Assembly: GCA_028622995.1 (NCBI GenBank)
Contig: JAJQJQ010000020.1
Location: forward strand, 3,844,001-3,908,000
Source of the DNA: Panagrolaimus kolymaensis
Taxonomy: Eukaryota > Nematoda > Chromadorea > Rhabditida > Panagrolaimidae
DNA length: 64,000 nt
Direction: 5' to 3'
The notes under the pieces: generated by a model
Told to the model about the DNA's origin: nothing
What the model saw: only the letters and a program-made list of their open reading frames with translations
Database searches by the model: none
In this document: in pieces, positions 1 to 10,058 of the stretch
How positions within the stretch are numbered: the stretch's first letter is position 1
How the letters are laid out: each line of letters begins with the position of its first letter
Program-made: the position numbers and the translations under genes

Positions 1-1567
1 ACTGTAATATTTTTGGGTAATCCTTTTCCTAAAGGACTTATAACAATTTTGCTGTCACATTGATCTTGAACTTTTGAATTTTTTTGATTATCTTTGAAAT
101 AAAAAATTGCTATTAAACCAAATGAAAGATTATAAAACTAAAAAAAATTAATTAAAAAAATTGAGTCATTTGATGTTTATTTTTTTTCATGCTTCAACGA
201 ACCAAATAAAAACATGCTATTGGAGCTTCTTTAGATGTAATGAAATAATAGGTTAAACTTAGCAAACTATCTAATGGCGCAAATATGGAAATTATGAGTA
301 TGGCTTTCCAAGAGTATCGTAAAATTTTAATGTTTTCAAGAATCTGAAATTTTACTTTTTCATCAAAAACTAACTATAATTCTTTGACTTTCACTCATCG
401 ATGTTTTTATTGTTAAAAAGAGAAAGAAAAAACCCCCGTTTTTTACCTGATGTCTTTGTTTGAGAGTAACTCGAAAAGCTAATAAATTATACATTTTTTG
501 ATTTTTATAATCCAGCATTTTGCAAATTCCAAGAATTAAAATGTGACAAATAATAATGGAATATGCTGTTAATTGAAAGGCGGGTTCACTTCCAAGAATA
601 AATATAGCTAAAAATTAATTTTTATTAATAATGTTAAATCAAAGTAACCGTTTTTTGTAAGACATTGTCAAAATTTGTTACTATCTTTTAAATGAGAGAG
701 TAATAATTTTTTCGAAAATATTGTCTAAAAGTTTTTATTATCTTTGTAATCACGAAAAGTATTGTTAGATGTATCGCAAATATTTTTTTTCTAAAACAAA
801 AAAACTTACAAATAACACCAGAAAATGTATAAATGCTGCTAAGAAAAAAAGTTAGAGCTGTTTAAAATAAATATAAAAAAAAATTCTCTGAAAATTTAGT
901 GTAATTTTCAAGCATTGTTGTTGCAACAATTCGTTCCAAAGCTGTCACAAACAAAGTAGCACGAATTTGTTGAGCTGAAAATTTTAATACAATTCTCGTT
1001 GTTTTATAAATTTGTGATTGAATATCATTAAAAATTAAAACATAAAATGAAAATAATGTTGATCCTATCATTAAAGGGACATAGCTATTTCATGCCTTTT
1101 CAAAAATTTCGATACTGGGGCTGATAGGAACAGTCGGGGCGGCGCGTGTTTGAATTACCGTGTCACTTCTGTCTTACACGGTAATTCAAACACGCGCCTT
1201 ACCAAGTGTAACTTGCAGTGCCCGCAAACGAAATTTCAAAAAAGGCATGAAATAGCTATGTCCCTTTAAAATGGAAACAAATGGATAATAACATGTATTC
1301 CAATATCGGCTAAAAAATTTTCGTAAAATATTTTTATTCACATCTCGAGACACCAAATAAGTTATTTGAATTTTGTTTCACTTATTTTAAAACTTTTGGA
1401 GGTTTAAATCCCGAAGCTTGGATTCTTTTATAAACAATTAAAACAGAAATATATGAAACAACGGAAACTAAAATATTTGTAATATTCATAAAATAGAAAA
1501 ATGTTTCCATTTTTTTAATACTAAAAAGCAAATACAATTTTTTACTTTTTATTTTATCTTCTTTCAC
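1..1567 (-). pseudogene. Sra/Srab/Sre-like serpentine chemoreceptor, disrupted and running off the left edge
   Basis: Nematode seven-transmembrane odorant-type receptor of sensory neuron cilia. Joined minus-strand exons: 1377-1267 continuing, once the inserted element is removed, at 1071-810; then 608-447, 343-203 and 137 to beyond base 1. Junction phases agree (…I|CT, CAG|ATT, TTG|TTT). Family signs are a Cys-containing segment (RYWNTCYYPF), the TM3-end motif ALERIVATTMLENY, and LKQRHQ|ILEN split across two exons, matching the RYQ-x-x-EN signature of Srab/Sre receptors. Three lesions: a 191-bp element inside the coding exon, an in-frame TAA at 864-862, and a frame break near 1380 before a hydrophobic ORF at 1382-1567 that could hold TM1. 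Another hydrophobic minus ORF lies at 1582-1803 and may be the N-terminus. A null allele or assembly error at the TAA is possible; family assignment is firmer than the pseudogene call. Confidence 0.7.
1075..1265. mobile_element. 191-bp MITE with TTAA flanks and long terminal inverted repeats
   Basis: The ends AGGGACATAGCTATTTCATG and its reverse complement form terminal inverted repeats of about 37 bp: the outer 26 bp are identical and the rest nearly so. TTAA lies at 1071-1074 and again at 1266-1269, which fits a piggyBac-type TTAA duplication; a TA (mariner-type) duplication cannot be excluded because the bases are ambiguous. The core carries a perfect 23-bp inverted repeat (1141-1163 with 1176-1198). 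There is no ORF, so movement would need a transposase from elsewhere. The element sits inside a receptor exon, and removing it with one TTAA restores the reading frame there exactly. Confidence 0.85.
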
Positions 1568-1975
1568 TTAAAAATTAATTTTTATTTTTTTGTTAGCCAC
1601 TTTCTAATTTTTGAGAAATGACTAATTATGACTTTTTTGTGAAATAGAATTAATAATAAAAAGTTTAACAAAGCATAAAATGCTTTCATAATTTTATGTA
1701 ATGAATCGATAAATAAATTTTTTATTATTACGAAATACATGACAAGAAACGGAAGAAAGAGTGGATAAAAAAAATGCGTCAAATCCCTTTTAATTGAAGA
1801 CATGGTTTTTATATGTATGTGCTAGGAAAAGATGAATGAAAAAATAAAAAAGTTTTCATATTGTAAAAAGGTGACAGTATTCCATTTTTTATTTTTTTAT
1901 TAAGCAATAACAACTATTTTATTATTTACATACATAATAACAACAATGGCAATTTTTTTTATTCTTGTTTTTTCT

Positions 1976-2040
1976 TCAAAGTTTGTAATCCACAGCGTAA
2001 TCATGGCGGAGTAGAGGTGGACGCAAAAAGTCTTGAAGGT
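1976..2040 (-). CDS. Possible last exon of an unidentified gene
   Basis: After a consensus acceptor (TTTTAG, bases 2043-2041 on the minus strand) a GC-richer 65-base stretch reads LQDFLRPPLLRHDYAVDYKL then a stop. Base composition and residue content look coding against the AT-rich surroundings. I could not connect it to an upstream exon. Candidates are a minus-strand ATG peptide starting MIFRRVKIQPRSRYSSPW near 2474 and an open stretch around 2180-2260. Family unknown. Confidence 0.3.
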
Positions 2041-2461
2041 CTAAAATTTTGTTAGTTCGACTAAATTAAAATTTGTTTGCACGAAACGATAGATAAATAT
2101 CTAACTTAAAAAACGTCTGGAACAGAATTTTTTTAAACCCATTCCAAGATTTTTAATTAGGCATTAACTATTAAAAAATAATTAAAAAATCCAAAAATTG
2201 CATGTTGCGTTTGGCCATTTGTACTCCGCCTTTGATTGAAAATGATTGCGCTGTGAATCGTCTTTTTTGTTGCAATATTTTTTTAAAGATTGAATCAAAG
2301 GCAAACTATAGAAAGAAAGGCCACAATAGTTTTGTATTTTTTCATTCCATATATTTTTCAATTTCTTTGACAAAATTTATATATTTTGAATATAATGTTG
2401 CTGAGCAAAAAAATTCCAGGGTGATGAATATCGAGATCTTGGTTGAATTTTAACCCGACGA

Positions 2462-2594
2462 AATATCATTTTTATTTATTCCTTCTTTCATTAATAAAGC
2501 AAATAAGGCCCCAATTGTAAAATATAATAATAATATTGGAAATGAAAATCATGTGAATGCATAAATTGAAATAATAATAAAAATTAAACTCTAA
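2462..2594 (-). other. Protein-like minus-strand segment with one TGA, no gene resolved
   Basis: Downstream of a TTTTTTTAG acceptor the minus strand reads a hydrophobic, membrane-like segment (IFIIISIYAFT, TGA, FSFPILLLYFTIGALFALL) ending MKEGINKNDISSG and a stop. The TGA falls where a Trp would suit the context. It may be a decayed membrane-protein exon or chance in AT-rich DNA. No partner exon could be assigned. Confidence 0.25.
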
Positions 2595-2773
2595 AAAAAT
2601 TATTTAAAAAATTGGGAGCAAAAATCCTCTTTAAATAATCCAGAAAAGAGTAAAAACGGGTGAGACGCGCGGCAAAAATATATATAAAATTTTTTAGGCA
2701 AAGTCAGTGTCTAATTTTTTAAATCAAAAAACATACATTTTTCTTTACATATTTTTTACATAAATACAAACAA

Positions 2774-3004
2774 CTAAACAAATTCATGAGGTGTTTGATG
2801 AACAATTAATTCTTGTCTCACCACAAACCATGCTTTGGGGAATTGTTGAGGTGACATGGTAATTTGTCTTCGACGCTTTTTAAAATTTAAACAATATGCG
2901 CAGGCACAAATTAAACATAAAATTAATAATGCACTAAATATCACAAATAATGATTCCGTTGATGTTCGTTGTATATACATTAGTAAAAAATTATGTGTGG
3001 CGTT
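2774..3004 (-). CDS. C-terminal exon of a single-pass membrane protein
   Basis: A TTTTTCAG acceptor is followed by 76 codons and a TAG. The segment starts NATHNF (a possible N-glycosylation site), has one strong membrane span (about SLFVIFSALLILCLICACAY), then a basic stop-transfer stretch (FKKRRRQ) and a cytoplasmic tail ending TPHEFV. The order suggests a type I membrane protein whose N-terminal exon or exons lie upstream, above 3.0 kb, but I could not identify them. Not recognised as any family. Confidence 0.5.
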   Translation of the reverse strand, partial: NATHNFLLMYIQRTSTESLFVIFSALLILCLICACAYCLNFKKRRRQITMSPQQFPKAWFVVRQELIVHQTPHEFV

Positions 3005-5596
3005 CTGAAAAATGAAAAACAATTTTTAGGTTTAGAAAAAAAAATGCTGAGCTTTGCCAATAAAAAAATCTCGCGAAAAATAAAATTGAAACATATAAAA
3101 AAAATTTATTTTAATTTTTCTTTAAAAAATAGTATATATTTGAATAAAAGCAAACCAAAAACATGGTTGAAGAATCATGCGCAAAAAAAAATCGGAAGCA
3201 GATGGAAGGAAGTGAGGATAATAAGTTTAAAAACTATATATTTTTTTCTCTTTGCGCATTTATTTTGAACCATTGAAGCGAAAAACACTTTTCTATTCTT
3301 TTTTCCTCGAAAAAGGCAATATTCGTGGATGCGCGAAAAGCAAATCTCAAAAAGCAAAAAGGGAAAAATTTGGTTTTGTGAATGGGTTTTTCTGAATTAA
3401 AGGATTAATAAATAAAAGGGCTAACAAAATAAAATATGATTTTTCGAAAGTCTAATTTCTGCTTCTTTTTTGTTTTAAAAAAATCACTGTACACTTTAAA
3501 AACTTTTAAAAACGACACTCAAAAAAAGAACAAAAACTTGGACCTCTTTTTAGAAGAGGCGTTGTTCCGGTTTTTTTAAAAAATTTTTTTCATTTTTTAA
3601 TTTGAATTGGCGTCTTTCTTTTTTTGCAGATTAAAATCTCGTTTGAACAACAAAAAATTATAATTAAAAAACAACAAAAATAAGTTTCAGACATTAATTT
3701 CTAGACTGGGACTAAAATAAATTTTTTTGGTTGCAAAAACAAAAGTGAACTTTGGAGGAATCAAAAGTTTTTCCGCTTCTCTTTTAAAAATCAAACAAAG
3801 AATAAAAAAATTTTTTTAGAAATTTTGTTTATCTTCTTTCATTTTTTTTGTTTTTTGAATTGGCATTCCTAACTTTTAGTTAAATTCTAAAAATTAAATA
3901 TTAAACCGTTTTTTGAAGCTAAAAATTTATTTTTAAATATTTTCAAGGAGAGACTCTCAGTCACGAATTTATATTTTTTACATTATTCGAACTTTTTTTT
4001 ATAAAATAATATTATCAAAACAATGGACACCATAAATAATTTATTAAAAAAACAAAAGGGATGGATTGTAGCCAGACTGTAACCTTAAAATGCGGGCAGC
4101 TTGGAACAATTATGTATTATTATTACCTTTTTTTCTTGACGATGTTTAAAAATATTTTTTATTTGGCGCCACTGAAATTAATATATGTTTGTTTGTTTCA
4201 AGTCTATGTGAAGAAGAAAAAAAAGAAAACAATAATACACTCGAGCTTTAGGAGCCGAAAAAAAAAGTTTCCCAGGATAAGAAAAAAAAAGAAGTGAAAA
4301 AGCCTAGACGGTGAAAATCGTGAGGTACTTGAAGCAAGTTGGAGTTTTGGAAGGTTATGAAAAAGAAGTCCATGAAAGTGGAAAGTAATATAGATATAGC
4401 AGGCTTTTTAAGGGAATCGGTGGTCACTTTTATGATTTTCCAATTAAAACTATAAAAAAATAAAAAAAGTGAATAATCTAAGAAGCAACTGACCACTTCG
4501 AGAGAGTTGTTTTAAAAAAAATAAGAAAAAGTAACTAAATCAAAAAAAGGGAAGAGTTTCATTTTAGAATGTTTGTAAATATATTTACTCCCTGAAACTT
4601 GATAATTTGCTAAAGCCGAGAAATGAACAACAAAAAAATTAAACGCGAAGAATGAAAAAAAAGGTCGAAAGAAAATGAGTGAAAAACAGATGTTTACAAA
4701 CCTTTAAACCTTTTCTTTTTATTTGAAAACCAAATAAAACAAAGGTGAGTCTCCAAAAAAAGAGAGAGGAGGGTAAAAAAATCAGCGGCTATTCATTTTT
4801 CGAGTTTTTTCTTTCACTCATATTTTTACGTGTTAAAACGGACAAATAAAGACGGAGAAAAAAAGGTAAGTGTAAATGAGAGCCCTCTTATTTCGAATCG
4901 CCCCGCTTTAATGTATGTATTTATTTTCTTTGTTTGTTTGTTGCTAATAAAAAATCTTTGAAAAAAAAACATCAAAAAAAGTTTTTAAAAAAAGAAAGGT
5001 TAAATATGAGTAATTTAAATGTTTTCTTCTTCTTCAAACTGTAAAATAAACAAATTAAGGATGTTTTTAAAAGGTTTTTATTTTCCGCTTTTTCGGCAAC
5101 AAAAAAATGGTAGTCGTGGCAAAAAACGACACATCAAGTAAAGAATATCTGAGATATCCAAAGATGGAGCATAAAAAGTTTGAAATCGTTCGAATTCATT
5201 TCTTTAATTTTAAAATAGTTTTATTGTTTAAAATGAATTTATTTTTGGTTGGGAAAAAATTAAGTTTTTAAAAAGTTGGTGGAATCTAAATCAGCAACAT
5301 AAAATGAAATACATAAATTAATGTTAGCTTTTTTACTTTGTCTAATGTCGGAAATTCCTAAATAGAAAATGTTCTTTTTGCATACTTTTTTTTCCGCGGC
5401 AATGACTATTTTTTTGATCTTTCAAAATCAGTTTGCTTGTAAACGAAGTGAAAAAAAAGCGCCGAACTGGAAAAAAAATAGATAAAAAAAAATATCGATT
5501 GCATTTGCTTTTTACAATTTTTTCTTTCATAAAAACATATTTGTTTTAGTGTCTTAGTACTCTGTTTTTTTTTCAAAAAGTTGATTTACCTTAGAG
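3005..5596. other. AT-rich gap, no gene seen
   Basis: Homopolymer-rich intergenic DNA. The open frames here are lysine/phenylalanine runs translated from A and T tracts and show no family motif. Nothing is supported apart from a possible upstream exon of the membrane protein to its left. Confidence 0.6.
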
Positions 5597-6274
5597 ATGT
5601 CATCTGATTTTAAAAAACATTTATGTCAATGTAGAAATGAAAGAAAACAATTAACTCGAAATTGTCAAATAAATTTAATAATTATTTTTTCAATATTTTG
5701 TGTTTTGGCATTATTGGTTAATCTTGGTGTAATTGGTTATTCTGTGAGTTATTGTGAAACAATTCAGTCATATCCTAATTATTACATTATTAAACCATGT
5801 CAATCGGATTATGAAACTTTTAGATCTTTTGAATGGAAACTACAAATAGTAAGTTTTTTAAAGTGGTGATTAGCGAGATAAAACTTTCAATACTAAAATT
5901 TTCAGAATAAAGATTCAAGAAAGAAAGATGCTTTATTATTGGCCCAAGAAACTGAATACCAAGATAAAGTGGACCAATATCATAAAATATGGCGGGAATG
6001 TTTAAATTTCACTGCTAATAGCCTCTTAGATTCCATGGATGGAAATACAGAAATGATCGTGAAAGTAATTAAATTGGAATTATTTATTTATGCATTTTTC
6101 TTATTATTTTCAAGAATTTTTCTTAAAAACCAAAAACTCTCCACTCAAATTATTTCATACTTTCTTTATTTTGTTTTTGTTCTTGCTTCCAATTTCATTT
6201 TTCTTTTTTATTATAGTTGCTTTTGGATGGATCAACGTAAAATTTTTGCAGATTTAAATATTATTATGGATTAG
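5597..6274 (+). CDS. Unidentified multi-pass membrane protein, 206 aa
   Basis: Two exons, 5597-5848 and 5906-6274, joined in phase 0 by a 57-bp GT-AG intron (CAAATA|GTAAGT and TTTTCAG|AATAAA). Residues 1-25 are basic with a CQC motif. A first membrane span covers about 26-49; a luminal or extracellular loop with two cysteines and several tyrosines follows. Two more spans occupy the C-terminal half (around IKLELFIYAFFLLFSRIF and ISYFLYFVFVLASNFIFLFY). The protein therefore looks like a three-span membrane protein. No family is recognised. An AATAAA lies at 6290-6295, just past the stop, as expected for nematode 3' processing. The ATG at 5597 is the first in frame after an AG that could serve as a leader acceptor. 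Confidence 0.65.
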
Positions 6275-7220
6275 TTTTTAATAAATACTTTTTAAATTAA
6301 AAGTGAAAATTTTTTAACTAAAATTATCAGCCTTTTTTTGACAGGAGAAAATTAGAACAAAAAAATATTTTGATCTGATATTAGGTTGTGACATATGTCA
6401 TGTTGTTGCTAAGTGGGTAGGACTAAAGAGAAAGAAAAAGTAAAAACTAAAAAAGATATAATTTTACACTTTTCTTTTTTTGACAACAACATTTGTTTCT
6501 TTGTTGTTTTTTTTTTTGCCTTTACTTTACTTTTTTTTTCTCACTCACATCAGTCAGTCAGTGTAAAAGTCATGAAAGTGTCATCTCTTTTTTTTTCTTC
6601 TCTCATGCCTTTTTGTTTTTTTTTGTTTTTTGTTTTACATTTTTTAACAGCATTTTTTTCTATCCTCTTCCAATTTCAAAATATATATATATATATGAAA
6701 ATAAAATTGTCAAAAAAAAAAAGAGATAAAATTTCACGCCATTATTTTTCATCTTTGATTTTGTTGATGCCATATACATATTTATTTGTTTTCTTTTCTA
6801 TTTTTTCTTGCTTGCTTTTTGGCACCATTTTTTTCCACTCATTTTTCTATCTATAGCATTTTTTGCTTTTTGTTTCCATCCAATTCAATATAACCCAATA
6901 ATATTTCGAAGGAGAGAGGAGAAAAAAAATGAAGAAAGAAAAAAGAAGAAAGATATTGATCCGAAAAATATGCGTGCCTTTTTTTTCTTCCCTCGAGCAA
7001 CAAAAATGAAAAAGAAAAGAAAAACAAGCGGATGTTTTTCTTTATTTTCTTTTCTTAGCTTTTTCTCAACAAAAAATTTTTTCTCTCCATTTTCTTTTCG
7101 CGTATGTACGACAAGGCAACGAAGATGACGAAGACTTACAAACTTTTTTTTACTTTGCTTTTTTGTTATTTTTTTTTTTTAAAGTTACCTCTTTTTCTTT
7201 CTAGGTTTATTAAAGAAGTA
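6275..7220. other. Pyrimidine-rich gap upstream of the ubiquitin-like gene
   Basis: Long T and CT runs on the plus strand, giving several overlapping Phe/Ser/Lys-rich open frames that are not credible proteins. A TTTCTAG acceptor-like site ends at 7204, 16 bases before the chosen ATG, and could be a spliced-leader acceptor. The in-frame upstream stretch from 7104 would encode a hydrophobic leader, which I treat as untranslated. Confidence 0.5.
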
Positions 7221-9720
7221 ATGCAACTCCAAATTCATAATTTAATCAAAGGCCATTTTACTTTGGAATATGATAAAACTGATACAGTTAAAGATATCAA
7301 AACTAAAATTCGATCAAGAGAAAATATTCCCATTACTCAACAAAGTTTGATATATGATGGTAAGTTTTTATTTATTTATTAAGAAATAAAGCTAAAAAAA
7401 TAATAGCTTTGTGAGGCGGCAATTTTGCCTGCGTCATTTTTCATTTTTAATAAAGCTTATTTAAAAACCTTTGTAAAAAAAACATAAAAGAGCGAAAAAT
7501 AAATTTTTTTAATGACTTTTTACTGGCTGCGGCAAAATTGTTTTTATATTTCAGTTCGTAGCAAACTTTTTGTAGTAAACAAATGAAAAAATTCATTGTT
7601 TCGAAATGCGTCTTCTGGGCAAAAAAACGCTTTTTTAGTAACCAAAAAAAATTTTTTATTTTCAAAGTAAAAAAGACACAACAATGGTTTTCAAATACAC
7701 ATAATAATTTTTTTTATGTCACTCTAAAAGTATCGGAAAAAATGAAAAAAAAAACAAAAAATTAATTTTCAGCCTTTTTTTTAAAAACCTTGAATCTTTA
7801 TTTTTGTGAAAACAAAAAAATGCTTATAACTCTAAAAAACAAATCCTAAATTTTTTCCTTAAAAACATGATTTTATTTATTTTTTAGATGAATCGTAACT
7901 TTTTTTAGGCCATAAACTTAATGAAGATTATCGACTTCTTTCTTATTATGGAATCGAAGATGGAGCCACCATTGTTTTTCGAATTTCTGCAGACATAAAA
8001 ATTTCTGTAGAATTTTTGAATGATTTAATTATTTTTCTTGAAGTCAATCAAGATTATTCCATTGCAAATTTAAAATTAATAATTGAAGATAAAACTTCCA
8101 TGGATTCCAAACGGCAACATTTATATTTGGATGGAAATGAATTAGATAATGAAAAAACTGTTGCAGATTATAACATTCAAAATGGCGCATGTTTACTTGT
8201 TCGAAGCCCCATTCAAATTAGAGTTAAAACTTTGAGAAGAAAAGTGGTAGTTTTGGATGTCAAAGAAACGGATACCGTTGCATTTATTAAAAATGAAATT
8301 CGATTAATTGAAGGCATTCCTTGTAAACAGCAAGGACTTCTTTATAAAGGTTTGTTTGTTCGTTTGTTAGTTTATTTGGGTTTTTAGAAAATTTTTAGCT
8401 TGCCATAATTTTTGTAATCCGATAACGGATATTTTTTTTACAAATTTTGAGTTAAAATATGAAAAAAATATTGCAAAGTTGAAAGCCATCGGCCATTCTT
8501 AAATTTTTTTCCAAACATTGGTATCAAATTTCAAAAGTTTCAAAATTCTGCAAACTTTTTTTTACCAATTTAAAATTTCGTTTTGTGACTTGAAGTAAAA
8601 TACTTTTCAATTCAAAATATTTTTTTTGCATCATTAATTAATTTGAAAATTAACTTCATTTGTCTTTCGGATTTTCTTTACTTTAGCATGCCCGCACTAT
8701 TTTTATTATTTTTTCATTCTTTTTCGATTTTTGAGGGAAATGAACTTTTTCGGTAGACTGCCAGATCGGACGAGCTTCTTGACCACTCGACTACCGATGC
8801 TTCTTTTTCAATCCATCAAATTTTTATCATATAAAAGAATGGATTTTGAAGTGCTTTAAAACGTTAAAGGATCTTGATCCAATAAAGGTTATTAAAGATT
8901 ATATAAAGAATCTTAAAGATCCAGATCCTTTAAAGAATCTTAAAGATCCAGAACCAGTAAAGGATATTAAAGATCCATAATCATAAAGAAGATCCCAAAA
9001 AGGATCTTAAAGATCCATAACCCATAAAGGTTAATAAAGATCCAGAACCCATCAAGAATCAAAAGGATCCAGATCCTTTAAAGAATATTAAAGATCCAGA
9101 ACCAGTAAAGGTTATTAAAGATCCGTAATCATAAAGAAGATCCCCAAAAGAATCTTAAAGATCCTAAACCCTAGAGGATCCTTAAAGATCCAGAACCTAT
9201 TAATAATCTTAAAGATCCAGATCCTAAAAACAAAAGAATTCTCACCATTTTTGTTAAAAAATTTAGTGAAATAAAATCCAAAAAAAGAAAGAAAAATAAA
9301 TGAAAGTTTCATTTTTTTGCGGGATGCTAAAGTAAAGAAGACCCTGTCTTTCTTTAAAATTAATTTATTCCATTCTTTTTTTTAGCTAAAGAACTCAAAA
9401 ATGAAAACACTTTGGCTGATTATGGAATTGGACATGATTCAAAATTGGATATGTTTTCCAAATCTAACTTTTCCCTATCCCGAAATGACATGAGTATCAC
9501 AATTATTACTGATAATGGCAAAAATTTCACTTTTAAAGTTCAAGGAAGTGATAGTATAAAAAATATTAAAATTATGATTCAACGTCATGAAGGCATTCCC
9601 GTTCGACATCAACGTTTAATTCATGATGGTAGACAACTTGAAGATGGTAGAAATCTCGCAGATTATGGAATAAAAAATAAAGATAAAATTCATGTAGCTC
9701 TTTGTCTTTGTGATCGATAA
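7221..9720 (+). CDS. Four-domain ubiquitin-like protein lacking diglycine
   Basis: Exons 7221-7359, 7909-8349 and 9386-9720 give 304 residues, almost exactly four times the 76 residues of ubiquitin. Domain starts: MQLQIHNLIKG; KISVEFLNDL near 77; QIRVKTLRRK near 149; SITIITDNGK near 230. Each keeps the beta-grasp pattern, including equivalents of the K27/I30 helix, the turn (YDGHKL, LDGNEL, HDGRQL) and DYGI near the end. The first intron falls within the codon matching Gly47. No repeat ends in Gly-Gly and the protein ends CLCDR, so it should not be processed or conjugated like polyubiquitin; a binding or scaffold role is inferred. Domain 4 is closest to ubiquitin and domain 2 the most diverged. 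If translation began upstream at about 7125 a hydrophobic signal-like leader would be added, making a secreted form conceivable but unproven. Confidence 0.8.
8751..8796 (-). other. tRNA-like hairpin with a box A match, inside an intron
   Basis: The minus strand reads CGGTAG … CTACCG (6-bp closing stem) around a second stem CGAG/CTCG. TAGTCGAGTGG matches the pol III box A pattern. There is no box B, T-arm or full cloverleaf, so this is not a functional tRNA. It may be a truncated tRNA or the head of a tRNA-derived SINE. Confidence 0.3.
8868..9225. repeat. 27-bp minisatellite with a 148-bp higher-order period
   Basis: Degenerate tandem units of about 27 bp built on AAAGATCCAGAACC…AAAGAATCTT, rich in GATC. 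A larger block recurs with period 148: CCAGATCCTTTAAAGAAT starts at 8921 and again at 9069 with nearly the same following 100 bases. The array lies wholly within the second intron of the ubiquitin-like gene and has stops in all frames, so it is not coding. Confidence 0.85.
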
Positions 9721-10058
9721 CCAAAAATTATTAATGGATTTTGACCGAGAACAAAAAAAAAATAGATTCGATTTTTTTTAAATTTACATACGGGTTGGGT
9801 TTACTGTATCGTTATTTTTTTTTTATCATTTTGCTTGCTTATTTTTGTTGCAAATTATTATTATGCTTGATTCTTTTTTGTGGCCTGTTGCTTTTATGCT
9901 TTGGAATAAAATATTTTTTTATTAAAATAACGTAAAATATTTATAACAAAAGTGTCATCAAAATTTTTCTTTACACGAAAAATAAAAGTTAAAACCCAAT
10001 TTCCTAACATAATTTTTTGTTTCTTTCTTTTTTTTTGGGGCAAATAAAAAAAAAGAAT

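Noticed and set aside
4061..4297. ORF of 78 codons in the 3.0-5.6 kb gap.
   Set aside because: Its second half is Lys/Arg from A-runs, with no homology signs or splice sites.
6413..7128. Several ORFs over 100 codons before the ubiquitin-like gene.
   Set aside because: Low-complexity Phe/Lys translation of CT and A tracts, open in overlapping frames.
7104..7220. Hydrophobic leader in frame with the ubiquitin-like protein, a possible signal peptide.
   Set aside because: It is encoded almost entirely by T runs and followed by a TTTCTAG acceptor-like site, so it is more likely an outron or 5' UTR. Kept as an alternative in the gene entry.
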